Assembly (NCBI RefSeq): GCF_003182155.1
Contig: NZ_QGTG01000001.1
Coordinates: 850,390-914,389 of the forward strand
Direction: 5' to 3'
Length of the DNA: 64,000 nucleotides
Source: Chitinophaga sp. S165
GTDB taxonomy: Bacteria; Bacteroidota; Bacteroidia; Chitinophagales; Chitinophagaceae
A program made the translations under genes and the position numbers. Shown piece by piece: positions 34,421-42,707 of the stretch. Positions within the stretch are counted from its first letter, which is position 1, and every line of letters starts with the position of its first letter. The notes beneath the pieces were generated by a model that was given only the letters and a program-made list of their open reading frames with translations, was not told the origin of the DNA and searched no databases.

Positions 34421-36133
34421 ATGACTTTAGAATTAATTTCAGCGTTAGCTACAACTCCCATTGTAGCCAACGAAACAGTACACGTATTAGGCTACTATAC
34501 TATCGGAGACGGAGGTGGCGGTGATTTTTACTGGGATGCCAATTCCGTTGAAGAGGAAGATCTGGGAACAATCTTTATATCAGGTAACGTGGCAACAGGA
34601 AGATGGAAACGATTATATAACAGCCCTCTGAGTGCATTATGGTTTGGTGCCAAAGGTGACGGTACAACAAATGATACGTCAAAGCTGCAGAAAGCAATAA
34701 AAACAGCAGAAGACAGGATCCTGGACGGCGAGGGTAGAACCTACCTGGTAGCATCACCACTTTCTGTGCAAAGCAACACCACCGTAAGAAACTTTCGATT
34801 TCAACATGCGGGATCAAGCATAGATTTTACTTCCGTCTTAACAGTGGATGGAATGGCAACTGAAAAACAAAATATCCTGTTTGAAAATATCTATATAAAC
34901 GGTAACCGGGACAACCATATGAATATTGATAGTGCGGCCGAAGACGGCGGCCGGCACGGGATTAGATGCCTGGGAAGCTGTAAGCATCTTACATTCAGAA
35001 ACGTTGAAGTTGAATATTGTGCAGCCGATGGTCTTGAGTTTTTCTCAAACCAACAGGTTGACCCGGGCACCGAAACGTATCTGTTTGAGTACATTAAAAT
35101 TGAGGATTCCCGATTCAGCTGGAACAGAAGGCATGGCATTAGCGGCGACTGTATGAAAGGCGTAGAGCTGAAGAACGTAGAACTTTCCTTCAACGGCCTG
35201 GACACGCCTGCTGCTGGCGCTCAACCAGCCAATCATGGGTCCAAAGGAGACAGAGCAACAGACGGTAAGCTATATGGCAATGGCGTTGACTGGGAAGGCT
35301 ATTCCAATGGAACGAACATCACCGACCTGTTAATGGATAATGTCAGGGCTTTTAAGAATGCGCTTTGTGGCATTCAGTTCTGGGACAAATCAAAAACCGC
35401 TGCTAATGAAACGAACTGGAGAACATGGGAAAGAATACGCATTGTAAATTCCTATAGCGACTATGGCCAGTTCAGCACTCCTTCATTTGGCACAGGCACC
35501 TTATACAAATCTGCCATCCGCCTCATAGGCGCGCAGTTATATGGCACTTTCCGCGATATTGTTATTGAGAATAACTTCCTGGAGGGCAATATCCTCCTGC
35601 AGTCCTGCGACAAAGTAAGTTTCAATAATAACAACGTAAATTTCATTTACCCCGTTGGAAAAGACGAACGGCCTAACCAGCTACTGTATTGCAGAGATGT
35701 TTTTATCAGAGACTTACATTACAGTTCCGACGTGGAGCCTATGCTATTCTATGCAAATAATAGTACCGGAATAGTATATGAGAACTCCAAAAACAACATT
35801 GAATGGGCTGGAAGATATCTGGACGTCATACCTTCCTTTGTACAGGACCTCAGGGTACACAGAATAGGTAACACCCTTAAATTCTATATGAAATTAGGTA
35901 ACGCAGCTGTTGCTTCCGGTGATACCATACTGAAGTTTAAATGGTGGTCAAAAAACAACCAGCCATTCAAAGTAATCAACTTTTACCGGGTAGACTCCTT
36001 TGCGCAAGCGTTTAATGCAGTCCTGAAAGGAAGTGAAAGCGGAGATGCTTTAACAGCACTAGCTGCTTATAATTTCGTGGGTAATGCTGTCTTCTGTGAA
36101 TTCGAAACAGCAGTATTTGCAGATGTTTTTTAA
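34421..36133 (+). CDS. right-handed beta-helix protein, phage tailspike-like
   Basis: A 570-residue protein with no signal peptide. The N-terminal part carries VLGYYTIGDGGGGDFYW and WFGAKGDGTTNDTSKLQKAI, the start motif of pectate-lyase-type right-handed beta-helices common in phage tailspikes and in glycan-active enzymes. Many N/D-rich turns follow (FENIYINGNRDNHMNI; FRNVEVEYCAADGLEFFS), giving a helix of about 300 residues, then a small C-terminal beta domain (RVHRIGNTLKFYMKLGNAAV). The lack of a signal peptide and the lack of other phage genes are odd; it could be a domesticated tailspike or contractile-system fibre. It has its own promoter and a strong terminator, and catalytic residues cannot be identified. 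Confidence 0.8.
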   Translation: MTLELISALATTPIVANETVHVLGYYTIGDGGGGDFYWDANSVEEEDLGTIFISGNVATGRWKRLYNSPLSALWFGAKGDGTTNDTSKLQKAIKTAEDRILDGEGRTYLVASPLSVQSNTTVRNFRFQHAGSSIDFTSVLTVDGMATEKQNILFENIYINGNRDNHMNIDSAAEDGGRHGIRCLGSCKHLTFRNVEVEYCAADGLEFFSNQQVDPGTETYLFEYIKIEDSRFSWNRRHGISGDCMKGVELKNVELSFNGLDTPAAGAQPANHGSKGDRATDGKLYGNGVDWEGYSNGTNITDLLMDNVRAFKNALCGIQFWDKSKTAANETNWRTWERIRIVNSYSDYGQFSTPSFGTGTLYKSAIRLIGAQLYGTFRDIVIENNFLEGNILLQSCDKVSFNNNNVNFIYPVGKDERPNQLLYCRDVFIRDLHYSSDVEPMLFYANNSTGIVYENSKNNIEWAGRYLDVIPSFVQDLRVHRIGNTLKFYMKLGNAAVASGDTILKFKWWSKNNQPFKVINFYRVDSFAQAFNAVLKGSESGDALTALAAYNFVGNAVFCEFETAVFADVF

Positions 36134-36155
36134 TTATCGCCTAATCAGACCATAG

Positions 36156-36191
36156 AAAAAGCCCGCCAGATTCGACAATGGCGGGCTTTTT
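36156..36191 (+). terminator. Rho-independent terminator
   Basis: AAAAAGCCCGCCA pairs with TGGCGGGCTTTTT (36179-36191) around a 10-base loop, 22 bases after the tailspike-like gene. The A and T runs would let it also work on the minus strand. Confidence 0.92.
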
Positions 36192-36257
36192 GGCAACAAG
36201 ACCAGCATGTTCCCGGTAGCATAAATTATATTAGTCATCAATAAGAATTTAGGTTAA

Positions 36258-36794
36258 TTATGTAGGATTAGTTCCAGCTCCCATATTAACTACTTCTTTT
36301 ATTATTTGGTTCCTACGGTTCACCAGCGTGCCATTAACTTCAACGGTTTTTATATCCAGGTCCCATATCCAATCATTCAGTATGTCATTTACCCTGTATC
36401 TAAGTTTAGGTAGATCTGACTTCTGGCAGGATATCAAATCCGGATCTTCTATTGGAACGAACACAAGGAGATCTATTCCAGCAATAATTGTTTGAGCGGT
36501 TTCAAATAATGGCTTAATATTCCTGGCTTCATCAATAGCATGGATATATGCTAAAATATCAATTGGAGATCTATCAAATATGATATTGTCTCCAGGTCTT
36601 GAGATCTGCTCTAACGAGCATTCAAATTGTTTTATAAAATCATCGACATCGGGTATTTCTGAAAATATATATCCTGATTCTTCAAGTGCGTAATACGGCT
36701 CTATGTTAAGGGTGTACCCAGGAAGATATTCCAGTAGCTCTTCTGCCAATGTAGTTTTGCCAACCTTGTGAGCGCCTATCACAGCTATCTTCAT
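36258..36794 (-). CDS. small P-loop NTPase/kinase-like protein (AAA_28 type)
   Basis: A 178-residue cytoplasmic protein. A Walker A motif opens the protein (IGAHKVGKTTLAEELL, G-x-x-x-x-G-K-T, residues 7-14), and NIIFDRSPIDILAYIHA near residue 68-85 resembles the D-R-S lid/base-binding motif of AAA_28 and nucleoside-kinase-like proteins such as the NadR kinase domain. A later segment, LLVFVPIEDPD, is a hydrophobic strand with an acidic end. No substrate is evident. It lies alone on the minus strand, and by eye is more AT-rich than its neighbours, which suggests transfer. It may phosphorylate a small metabolite; this is inference. Confidence 0.72.
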   Translation of the reverse strand: MKIAVIGAHKVGKTTLAEELLEYLPGYTLNIEPYYALEESGYIFSEIPDVDDFIKQFECSLEQISRPGDNIIFDRSPIDILAYIHAIDEARNIKPLFETAQTIIAGIDLLVFVPIEDPDLISCQKSDLPKLRYRVNDILNDWIWDLDIKTVEVNGTLVNRRNQIIKEVVNMGAGTNPT

Positions 36795-36864
36795 GTCTAT
36801 TGATTTTCGATTTAAGATAATCCTAATAATCTTTATTTATTCATAAAAATAATTACTGCTGGCA

Positions 36865-36872
36865 TATCTTTG
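36865..36872 (+). promoter_or_regulatory. -7 promoter element upstream of araC-type gene
   Basis: TATCTTTG matches TAnnTTTG exactly and reads toward the AraC-type gene. If used, the leader to the chosen ATG (37049) is about 170 bases, which would leave room for the in-frame upstream ATG at 36929. Confidence 0.4.
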
Positions 36873-37048
36873 GTCATACTATTGCCGATAGAAGCAAGCT
36901 ATATCCATTTACAGCGTCTCCTCAGATAATGAATTTTCGACCCTCTTTGACGTCAAAATCAATATCTATAAGGGATATTCGCTCCAGGGTAGCAGTACCA
37001 ATTCAATCAGACAGCCTATTTTCACGAAGACTTTGTAATTTGTGGCCT

Positions 37049-37645
37049 ATGATCCGGCTATATGAAAACTTCAACCAGGACAGGGCAAAGGTAGAGCTGT
37101 TATATGCTGATGCCGTAATGAACATGGCTTTCTGCCAGTACCGCCGCTCTTCCGAGGATGCGTTCTTTATGCCTTACGCTGCACTTACTTATGTACGCGA
37201 AGGCCGGAAAGTGGTTTTCCTGAACGGTGAAAGATATGATATGAAAGCTGGTGATGCGCTTTTCGTTCCGAAAAATTCCATTTTATATTCTGATATCCTC
37301 GTGAAGCGGGACCCTTTCGTAAGCCTGAACCTGGTGCTTGGTGACGCGGATACCCTGCTCAGTCCCATGGCCTGCCACATTGCAGACCGTATGCAGCTGC
37401 AATATTACGCCAGCGCTCACAACATGAGTCTGAGTACTTTTAAACGATGGTTCAAAAAGAACGTAGGCTGTAGTCCTGGTCAATGGATGATCGAAAAACG
37501 TTTACAACAAGCAAAATACCTTCTACAACACAAGCGTTTATCCGTGAAGGAGGCTTGCTATAGCAGCGGGTTTGAAGATGTATCTTACTTTATCCGCAGA
37601 TACAAACAGGCCTTCGGCGTTACACCAGGTCAAGTAGAAATTTGA
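37049..37645 (+). CDS. AraC-family transcriptional regulator
   Basis: A 198-residue regulator with a short cupin-like N-terminal half (YAALTYVREGRKVVF, MKAGDALFVPKNSI) and a C-terminal double helix-turn-helix of the AraC type: MSLSTFKRWFKKNVGCSPGQW in the first and VKEACYSSGFEDVSYFIRRYKQAFGVTPGQ in the second, with the family's closing PGQ. The ATG at 37049 is chosen because the cupin part starts soon after it; the frame is open to 36929, but that stretch (SISIRDIRSRVAVPIQ) has no likeness to the family. It is followed by an NTF2-like gene whose start lies 53 bases on, so it may control it. The inducer is not evident. Confidence 0.86.
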   Translation: MIRLYENFNQDRAKVELLYADAVMNMAFCQYRRSSEDAFFMPYAALTYVREGRKVVFLNGERYDMKAGDALFVPKNSILYSDILVKRDPFVSLNLVLGDADTLLSPMACHIADRMQLQYYASAHNMSLSTFKRWFKKNVGCSPGQWMIEKRLQQAKYLLQHKRLSVKEACYSSGFEDVSYFIRRYKQAFGVTPGQVEI

Positions 37646-37698
37646 CCTTTTTGTCCTATCCTCTCACATTCCTATACTGTACTTTTATCAAAAAAAAT

Positions 37699-38055
37699 AT
37701 GATCTCACGCGAACAAGCCCTGCAATTTGCGGACGAATGGGTAGCCGCATGGAACACCCACAACCTTGATGCGGTACTCGAACATTATACGGAGGATTTT
37801 GAAATGAGCAGTCCCTTTATACTACAAATGGGCATCAGCCCGGATGGCCGTTTGAAAGGAAAGGAAAACGTACGGAATTATTGGGAAAAGGCCCTGACGA
37901 AATATCCTGATCTTCATTTCGAGCTGCATGAAGTTTTATCATGCATGAATACTGTGATCATTTATTACACGAGTGTTAATGGAAAGAAAGCAGCGGAATT
38001 TTTTACTTTCGGTGAGGATGGAAAGGTATTGCTGGCGATGGGGCATTACAATTAG
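37699..38055 (+). CDS. NTF2-like/SnoaL-like protein
   Basis: A 118-residue cytoplasmic protein with the cone-shaped NTF2 fold pattern: a long first helix (EQALQFADEWVAAWNTHNLDAVLEHY), DFEMSSPFI, then a helix KGKENVRNYWEKAL and the closing strands FELHEVLSCMNTVIIYY and KAAEFFTFGEDGKV. Members include ketosteroid isomerases and SnoaL-like cyclases, and many have no known reaction. The ATG at 37699 gives the family's usual start; the open frame reaches 37642, just before the AraC-type stop. It probably shares a transcript with the AraC regulator. Confidence 0.82.
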   Translation: MISREQALQFADEWVAAWNTHNLDAVLEHYTEDFEMSSPFILQMGISPDGRLKGKENVRNYWEKALTKYPDLHFELHEVLSCMNTVIIYYTSVNGKKAAEFFTFGEDGKVLLAMGHYN

Positions 38056-38230
38056 AAGGATTGTAATAAGTTGCAGTAAACGATATCCTGAAAAATATTA
38101 CCGAAGAAAAAATCCCTTTAAACCGGTATCGGACGTAAGGCACTCGTTTGTATATAAAATATTATATATTTGTCTCTCCTTTGAGTAAGGGTCTGTAATT
38201 ATTTGTCCCAATAAATTGACTTTCAACCTT

Positions 38231-39034
38231 ATGCTGCACTTTAGCCATAATGCCTTCTATTTAGGTGCATTGATCTTCTTAGCTATTTCGCTTAGCAACT
38301 TTATTTATGTATGGCTTTGTAAAATTTGGAAGGTTAAGATCACCGAGTTTTCAATTTTCTTAAATCCTGGTTTTTCCATACTTAAAAGGAACATTAATAG
38401 TACAATATATCAATTAGGCTGGTTGCCAATAGGGGCTTATATCAAACCATTGGGAATGCTAAAGGAAGATTTGGGAAGTATTGCTATAGAAGAATTACCA
38501 TTTTCTTTTCTGAATAAGTCCAGAACAAAGCAATTGTTCCTTGGCCTTATACCATCCGTGGTTTGGTTATTGGCCTTACTATTAAGTTTGTGTACCCTGA
38601 AAGGACCTGGGAATATTCTTCAGGCTACAGCTGAAATGCTTAGTTACATTTTGGTCGCCATTAAAACAATGTTTGGTTTAAGTGCAGCCAATGAACTCGT
38701 GATGAGGACAACCAATATGCTGATCGATAAGAATATTATATCATTCGCCTTAACATTACTGATTTCAATCTTTCTTGTTCTTACTTCGCTGTCAAAAATC
38801 ATGAGTATATATTCCCGGGACGAAAAAAATATCAATTGGCTGATAAAGCTGCCGGGTTTTATAGTAATCATTCTCGGTGTGTATTTGACCTTTTGGAAAA
38901 TTCCTAGTTTTGTTTTTTCTTTTTTTTCGTTTAACCAAAATGTGAGCTACATCCTTAGTTTTATTTTAGGGCTATATCTTATAGGCTCATTAGCTTTTAT
39001 ACTTACAATAATATTGGTAAAACTGAAAAACTAG
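38231..39034 (+). CDS. M50 (site-2 protease)-like membrane protein without HExxH
   Basis: A 267-residue membrane protein with about six hydrophobic segments. It keeps the M50 landmarks after the active-site helix: ITEFSIFLNPGFSIL, then GWLPIGAYIKPLGM (compare GLIPLGGYVKMLG), then PFSFLNKSRTKQLFLGLIPSVVWLL (compare AF-x-K-x-x-x-R-x-x-I-x-x-A-G-P-x-x-N). Where HExxH should lie, the sequence is LAISLSNFIYVW, with no zinc ligands, and no later N-x-x-P-x-x-x-L-D-G motif is seen. It is therefore a likely pseudoprotease, as in some rhomboid and S2P families that bind substrates without cutting. A TTG at 38216 is an alternative start. A 60-base line sampled in its 5' half is about 30% GC, against about 55% for a line in the RHS gene, so it may be a recent arrival. 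Confidence 0.72.
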   Translation: MLHFSHNAFYLGALIFLAISLSNFIYVWLCKIWKVKITEFSIFLNPGFSILKRNINSTIYQLGWLPIGAYIKPLGMLKEDLGSIAIEELPFSFLNKSRTKQLFLGLIPSVVWLLALLLSLCTLKGPGNILQATAEMLSYILVAIKTMFGLSAANELVMRTTNMLIDKNIISFALTLLISIFLVLTSLSKIMSIYSRDEKNINWLIKLPGFIVIILGVYLTFWKIPSFVFSFFSFNQNVSYILSFILGLYLIGSLAFILTIILVKLKN

Positions 39035-39157
39035 TAAGGTGGCCAGTGTACCGATCGACATTAAACGAAGCCTTATCAACGCCAATTAACAGTTCACCTC
39101 ACAAAGCTTATTTATTACCGTGAGTTTTGAGATGATTAACGAATATAGTCCAATAAC

Positions 39158-39199
39158 AAAAAGGCAGGACCTACTCTAAGAGCGGGTCTTGCCTTTTTT
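39158..39199. terminator. bidirectional Rho-independent terminator
   Basis: AAAAAGGCAGGACC pairs with GGTCTTGCCTTTTT with one mismatch, between the converging genes that end at 39034 and 39239. Confidence 0.85.
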
Positions 39200-39238
39200 G
39201 TTCCCAGAACAGGAATCGGCCCTGCACTTTTAAAATCC

Positions 39239-40762
39239 CTACCACGCCGTCTCATCCGCTCCAACATCCACCCTGCCATTCTGTTTCCTCGCCTGTTTAT
39301 CAATGTCCAATTCCCCTGATGCCGGCACAAACCCCGGATTCCCCGCATTAATACAAGCCGACCCACTGGCCAAATGCAAATTCAACGCCGCAGCGGTATT
39401 ATTCACAAAAGACGGATTACCATAAGTCCCATGCGCATCCAATCCGGTACCTGTCTGAAACGCGGCCAGCGTAGTATAAAACCCGTCGGTCCCCCAGTCA
39501 AATGTAGCCGCACTTCCTGAACTTGTATAATACCGGTCATAATCCATTGCAAGATTCGTAGTCGTATAACCTAATAGTTTAATGATGACGATATCGTTGG
39601 CGGATTGAATGATGTTATTGGAGAACGTCACATGATCGGTATTCTGCAGACCGATCTCACCTCCCCATCCGCCATTGGTGAAGTTCTTAAAGAGGGTATT
39701 ATTGCTGATAGTAGAATAAGCCACTTTGCTACCGGAAGCATTAGCGCCGATGGACAGCCCCGCCTCTTTATTGTTATAAATAACGTTACTACGCACGTTG
39801 ATCCCTTCGGCGGTGCTGTTAGCCATTTCTGAACCCAGGGAGATGCCTACGCCGTTGCTGAAGGAGTAGTTACCTTCGATATTGATCCATCGGCCGCCGT
39901 CTACATATATGCCGCCACTTACAGCAGCAGGCGATATACAATTATACACTACGTTACCTTTGACATTTCCGTTCCTTACGAAGTTCACGCTATCCGGAGC
40001 GCCGGTCCAGGCGTAATGGCCGTTCATATCTATTCCGATATTCCTGTTATGGTGTACAATGTTATTCTCTATCAGGAAGTTATCTACATTCCCTGCGAGG
40101 GTCATGGCTTCGCTATAACCGGGGTTGCAGGCATATACCTGGTTGCTGCCAAAGTATATCTCGGTATAGGCAGCGGGCGTTGAACCAACTAATATCAGCG
40201 GATTAGCATTGTTCCCGCTGGTGGGCATGGCTGTAGAATCTGCGGTCCAGCCAATGTTGTAGATCCGGCAGGAGGTTATGTGGACGTCCGTACCCGTGCC
40301 ATGAATATGGATACCGAAAGCGCCGGGCCGGATGTTATTGGCGATGCGGATATTGTTGATCCTGATATGGCTTTTGTTAAGCACCAGGATCATTTCATCC
40401 TGTGTGTTGTTGGTAGCACCAACGCCATCGAGAATAACAGTACCCCCGGAATAATTGGTAAGTGTGATAGGCTCGGCAGCAGAGGCACCGGAATGTTGCC
40501 AGATCAGCCGTTCTTTGTAGGTACCACCTGCCACATAGATCGTGGCGCCAGCCCCTTCAGTGGTTTTGTCTAACGCGGCCTGAATGGTTTTAAGAGGTGC
40601 GGCGGCCGACGTACCGGTGTTGGCATTATTACCGGAAGTGCCGTTCACATAGTAATTAATGATAGCCAGGGTTTTATGAACATCTTTGTCGATGAGTTCA
40701 TTGTCCTTTTTATTACAGGACATCAGGGTTGCAATGACCAGGCATGCAATGGCATTCTTCAT
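39239..40762 (-). CDS. parallel beta-helix lipoprotein
   Basis: A 507-residue surface or periplasmic lipoprotein. The signal ends at a lipobox cysteine near residue 16 (VIATLMSCNKK). Then comes the DUF1565-like start NTGTSAAAPLKTIQAALDKTTEGAGATIYVAGGTYKERL, and about ten beta-helix turns with N-rich ladders (HIRINNIRIANNIRP; NFLIENNIVHHNRNIGID; VRSNVIYNNKEAGLSIG). Such helices are found in polysaccharide lyases and in glycan-binding proteins. No catalytic residue set can be assigned. The C terminus ends GELDIDKQARKQNGRVDVGADE, a form often seen after beta-helix repeats in this phylum. The gene stands alone between a terminator and a divergent gene. Confidence 0.88.
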   Translation of the reverse strand: MKNAIACLVIATLMSCNKKDNELIDKDVHKTLAIINYYVNGTSGNNANTGTSAAAPLKTIQAALDKTTEGAGATIYVAGGTYKERLIWQHSGASAAEPITLTNYSGGTVILDGVGATNNTQDEMILVLNKSHIRINNIRIANNIRPGAFGIHIHGTGTDVHITSCRIYNIGWTADSTAMPTSGNNANPLILVGSTPAAYTEIYFGSNQVYACNPGYSEAMTLAGNVDNFLIENNIVHHNRNIGIDMNGHYAWTGAPDSVNFVRNGNVKGNVVYNCISPAAVSGGIYVDGGRWINIEGNYSFSNGVGISLGSEMANSTAEGINVRSNVIYNNKEAGLSIGANASGSKVAYSTISNNTLFKNFTNGGWGGEIGLQNTDHVTFSNNIIQSANDIVIIKLLGYTTTNLAMDYDRYYTSSGSAATFDWGTDGFYTTLAAFQTGTGLDAHGTYGNPSFVNNTAAALNLHLASGSACINAGNPGFVPASGELDIDKQARKQNGRVDVGADETAW

Positions 40763-40943
40763 AGTGGTTTGTTTTAAGGGTTATGTCAATTAAAGGGTTA
40801 CACCATCATCTTAAAGACGTAACTCTGGAAACGAAGGACCGCCCTCGCGAGATAAATAGCTGAAAAATAAATAGATAATAAAAAAACGCTATCTACATCA
40901 AATTAATTTACAGATGAATTAGGAAGATTCGATAAAAATGGCA

Positions 40944-40951
40944 TAGTTTTG
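40944..40951 (+). promoter_or_regulatory. -7 promoter element of the glycine-zipper gene
   Basis: TAGTTTTG matches TAnnTTTG exactly, 43 bases before the ATG at 40995. A -33 box is not clear. Confidence 0.45.
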
Positions 40952-40994
40952 TCTACTAGTACTGTATAAATTGAACAAACCAAAAAATCAGGCC

Positions 40995-41468
40995 ATGAAA
41001 CAGTTATTTTTGAGCTTAGCAACAATCGTCACGCTATTCGCCTGTAATAACAAACCATCTCAGGAAGAGGCTATTGAGGCTGCCAAACAGGAAGCTGTAG
41101 ACTCTGTTAACGCTGTAAACGAAGTTAAACAGCGCACCATCGATTCCATGAAGACAGTTAAGAATATTCGTGAGAATAGCAAACCAGCAACCGTAAATCA
41201 CAGCAACGGTAACAACGACAACAGCGCACCTGCTGCTGAAGCTCCTGCTACCGCTACTACTACGGAAAAGAAGAAAGGCTGGAGCCACACCGCTAAAGGC
41301 GCCGTTGTAGGTGCTGGTACCGGTGCAGTTACAGGTGCGATCATCAACAAGAACGACCGTGTGAAAGGTGCAGTTATCGGTACCGTAGTTGGTGCTGGTG
41401 CAGGTGCTGGTATCGGTGCGATCGTTGATCATCAGAAAAAGAAAAAAGAAGCCGCTAAGCAACAGTAA
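40995..41468 (+). CDS. glycine-zipper lipoprotein
   Basis: A 157-residue lipoprotein. The signal ends at Cys 17 (SLATIVTLFACNNK). A charged helix follows (EAIEAAKQEAVDSVNAV), then an A/P-rich linker, then a glycine-zipper (GAVVGAGTGAVTGAIINK and GAVIGTVVGAGAGAGIGAIV) of two antiparallel G-x-x-x-G helices, and a basic end (KKKKEAAKQQ). Glycine-zipper domains insert into or pack against membranes (compare YMGG and OmpA-like proteins). The ATG at 40995 is chosen over 40971 because the signal peptide begins there. It has its own -7 element and terminator, typical of an abundant envelope stress protein; that role is inference. Confidence 0.82.
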   Translation: MKQLFLSLATIVTLFACNNKPSQEEAIEAAKQEAVDSVNAVNEVKQRTIDSMKTVKNIRENSKPATVNHSNGNNDNSAPAAEAPATATTTEKKKGWSHTAKGAVVGAGTGAVTGAIINKNDRVKGAVIGTVVGAGAGAGIGAIVDHQKKKKEAAKQQ

Positions 41469-41497
41469 TCGCTTATCGACATAACTTATACACCAGT

Positions 41498-41526
41498 CCC
41501 GGACATGTAATATGTCCGGGATTTTT
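41498..41526 (+). terminator. Rho-independent terminator
   Basis: CCCGGACAT (41498-41506) pairs exactly with ATGTCCGGG (41512-41520), followed by a T run, 30 bases after the glycine-zipper gene. Confidence 0.9.
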
Positions 41527-41628
41527 CTATTTAATAGCTGGTCCGAACACAGAAAATGATCAGCGGTTATTAAAAACGCCTGATTATGCCTACTTTTTCG
41601 CCCTGTTACAAAACCAATGCTCGTTGTC

Positions 41629-42705
41629 ATGCTGAAAAAGTATTTACCTTTTCTGCTATCCTTTTTTCTGTTCGTTCAGGTAAAGGGGCAGTCCTATCCT
41701 ACGCCTGCTGAAGGCACCTACACCGTTGAAAATTTTACTTTTGAGAATGGAGAGAAACTCCCGCTGATGAACCTTCATTATTATACCATCGGCACGCCCC
41801 GCAAGGGATCTGACGGGAAGGTCATGAATGCTGTATTGATCATGCACGGTACGACGGCATCTGCAGCAGGATTCCTGGGTAAACAGTTTGCCGGTCAGTT
41901 ATTTGGTCCCGGACAGCTACTGGATGCTACCAAATACTTCATCATACTACCCGATGCCATTGGTCATGGGAAATCGAGCCGTCCGAGCGACAGCCTCCAT
42001 ATGCGCTTTCCCGCATACACCTACAATGACATGGTGACTGCGGAACATCGCCTGCTTACAAAACACCTGGGTGTTGATCACCTCCGCCTCATATTAGGTA
42101 CTTCAATGGGCGCCATGCATGCCTGGGTATGGGGATATGCTTATCCGAAATTCATGGACGCCTTAATGCCACTTGCCTGTCAACCCGCGCCGATTGTTGG
42201 CCGCAACAGGATGATGCGCAAAATGGCGATAGATATGATCAAAATGGACCCGGCCTGGCAGGATGGTGAATACAAGTCACAACCTGTACTCGGATTGACA
42301 GGTGCATTATCTTCTTTCTTTTTTATGAACAGCAGTCCATTGCAACTGCAATCGTCTGCCTCCACTCGTGAATCGGCCGACTCGCTTGTAGTCAGGATGA
42401 GAAGAGGCAGCCTTGCCTCCCTAGACGCAAATGATGTGATCTACGCACTGGAAGCTTCCCGTTACTACAACCCCTCTCCATTTCTGTCACAGATCAAAGT
42501 GCCGGTTTTCGCCATCAATTCTGCCGATGACGAAATTAACCCTGCGGAACTTGGTGTAATGGAAAAAGAGATCAAAAAGGTAAAGAACGGACGATATATC
42601 CTGCTGCCCATTACAGATAAAACTGTTGGTCATGGCACAAACTCCTTACCTGCCGTGTGGGGCGATTATCTGAAGGAACTACTGGAGATCTCAGAAAAAC
42701 ATTAA
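41629..42705 (+). CDS. exported alpha/beta hydrolase, MetX-like
   Basis: A 358-residue alpha/beta-hydrolase of the homoserine O-acetyltransferase-like branch, but with a signal peptide (MLKKYLPFLLSFFLFVQVKGQ). The nucleophile elbow is GTSMGAMHAW, the acid lies in AINSADDEINP, and the histidine in TVGHGTN. LIMHGTTASAAGF gives the oxyanion strand. True MetX works in the cytoplasm and uses acetyl-CoA, so export argues for a hydrolase or esterase acting outside. The start at 41629 gives the clean signal peptide; 41617 is possible. A near-consensus TACTTTTT lies at 41591-41598. It converges with the MFS gene with a gap of only 2 bases. Confidence 0.85.
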   Translation: MLKKYLPFLLSFFLFVQVKGQSYPTPAEGTYTVENFTFENGEKLPLMNLHYYTIGTPRKGSDGKVMNAVLIMHGTTASAAGFLGKQFAGQLFGPGQLLDATKYFIILPDAIGHGKSSRPSDSLHMRFPAYTYNDMVTAEHRLLTKHLGVDHLRLILGTSMGAMHAWVWGYAYPKFMDALMPLACQPAPIVGRNRMMRKMAIDMIKMDPAWQDGEYKSQPVLGLTGALSSFFFMNSSPLQLQSSASTRESADSLVVRMRRGSLASLDANDVIYALEASRYYNPSPFLSQIKVPVFAINSADDEINPAELGVMEKEIKKVKNGRYILLPITDKTVGHGTNSLPAVWGDYLKELLEISEKH

Positions 42706-42707
42706 GG

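Noticed and set aside
34421..36133. prophage suggested by the tailspike-like gene
   Set aside because: No capsid, tail, lysis or integrase gene lies within reach on either side.
37973..38188. 71-residue plus-strand frame after the NTF2-like gene
   Set aside because: It overlaps the real gene in another frame and has no recognisable pattern.
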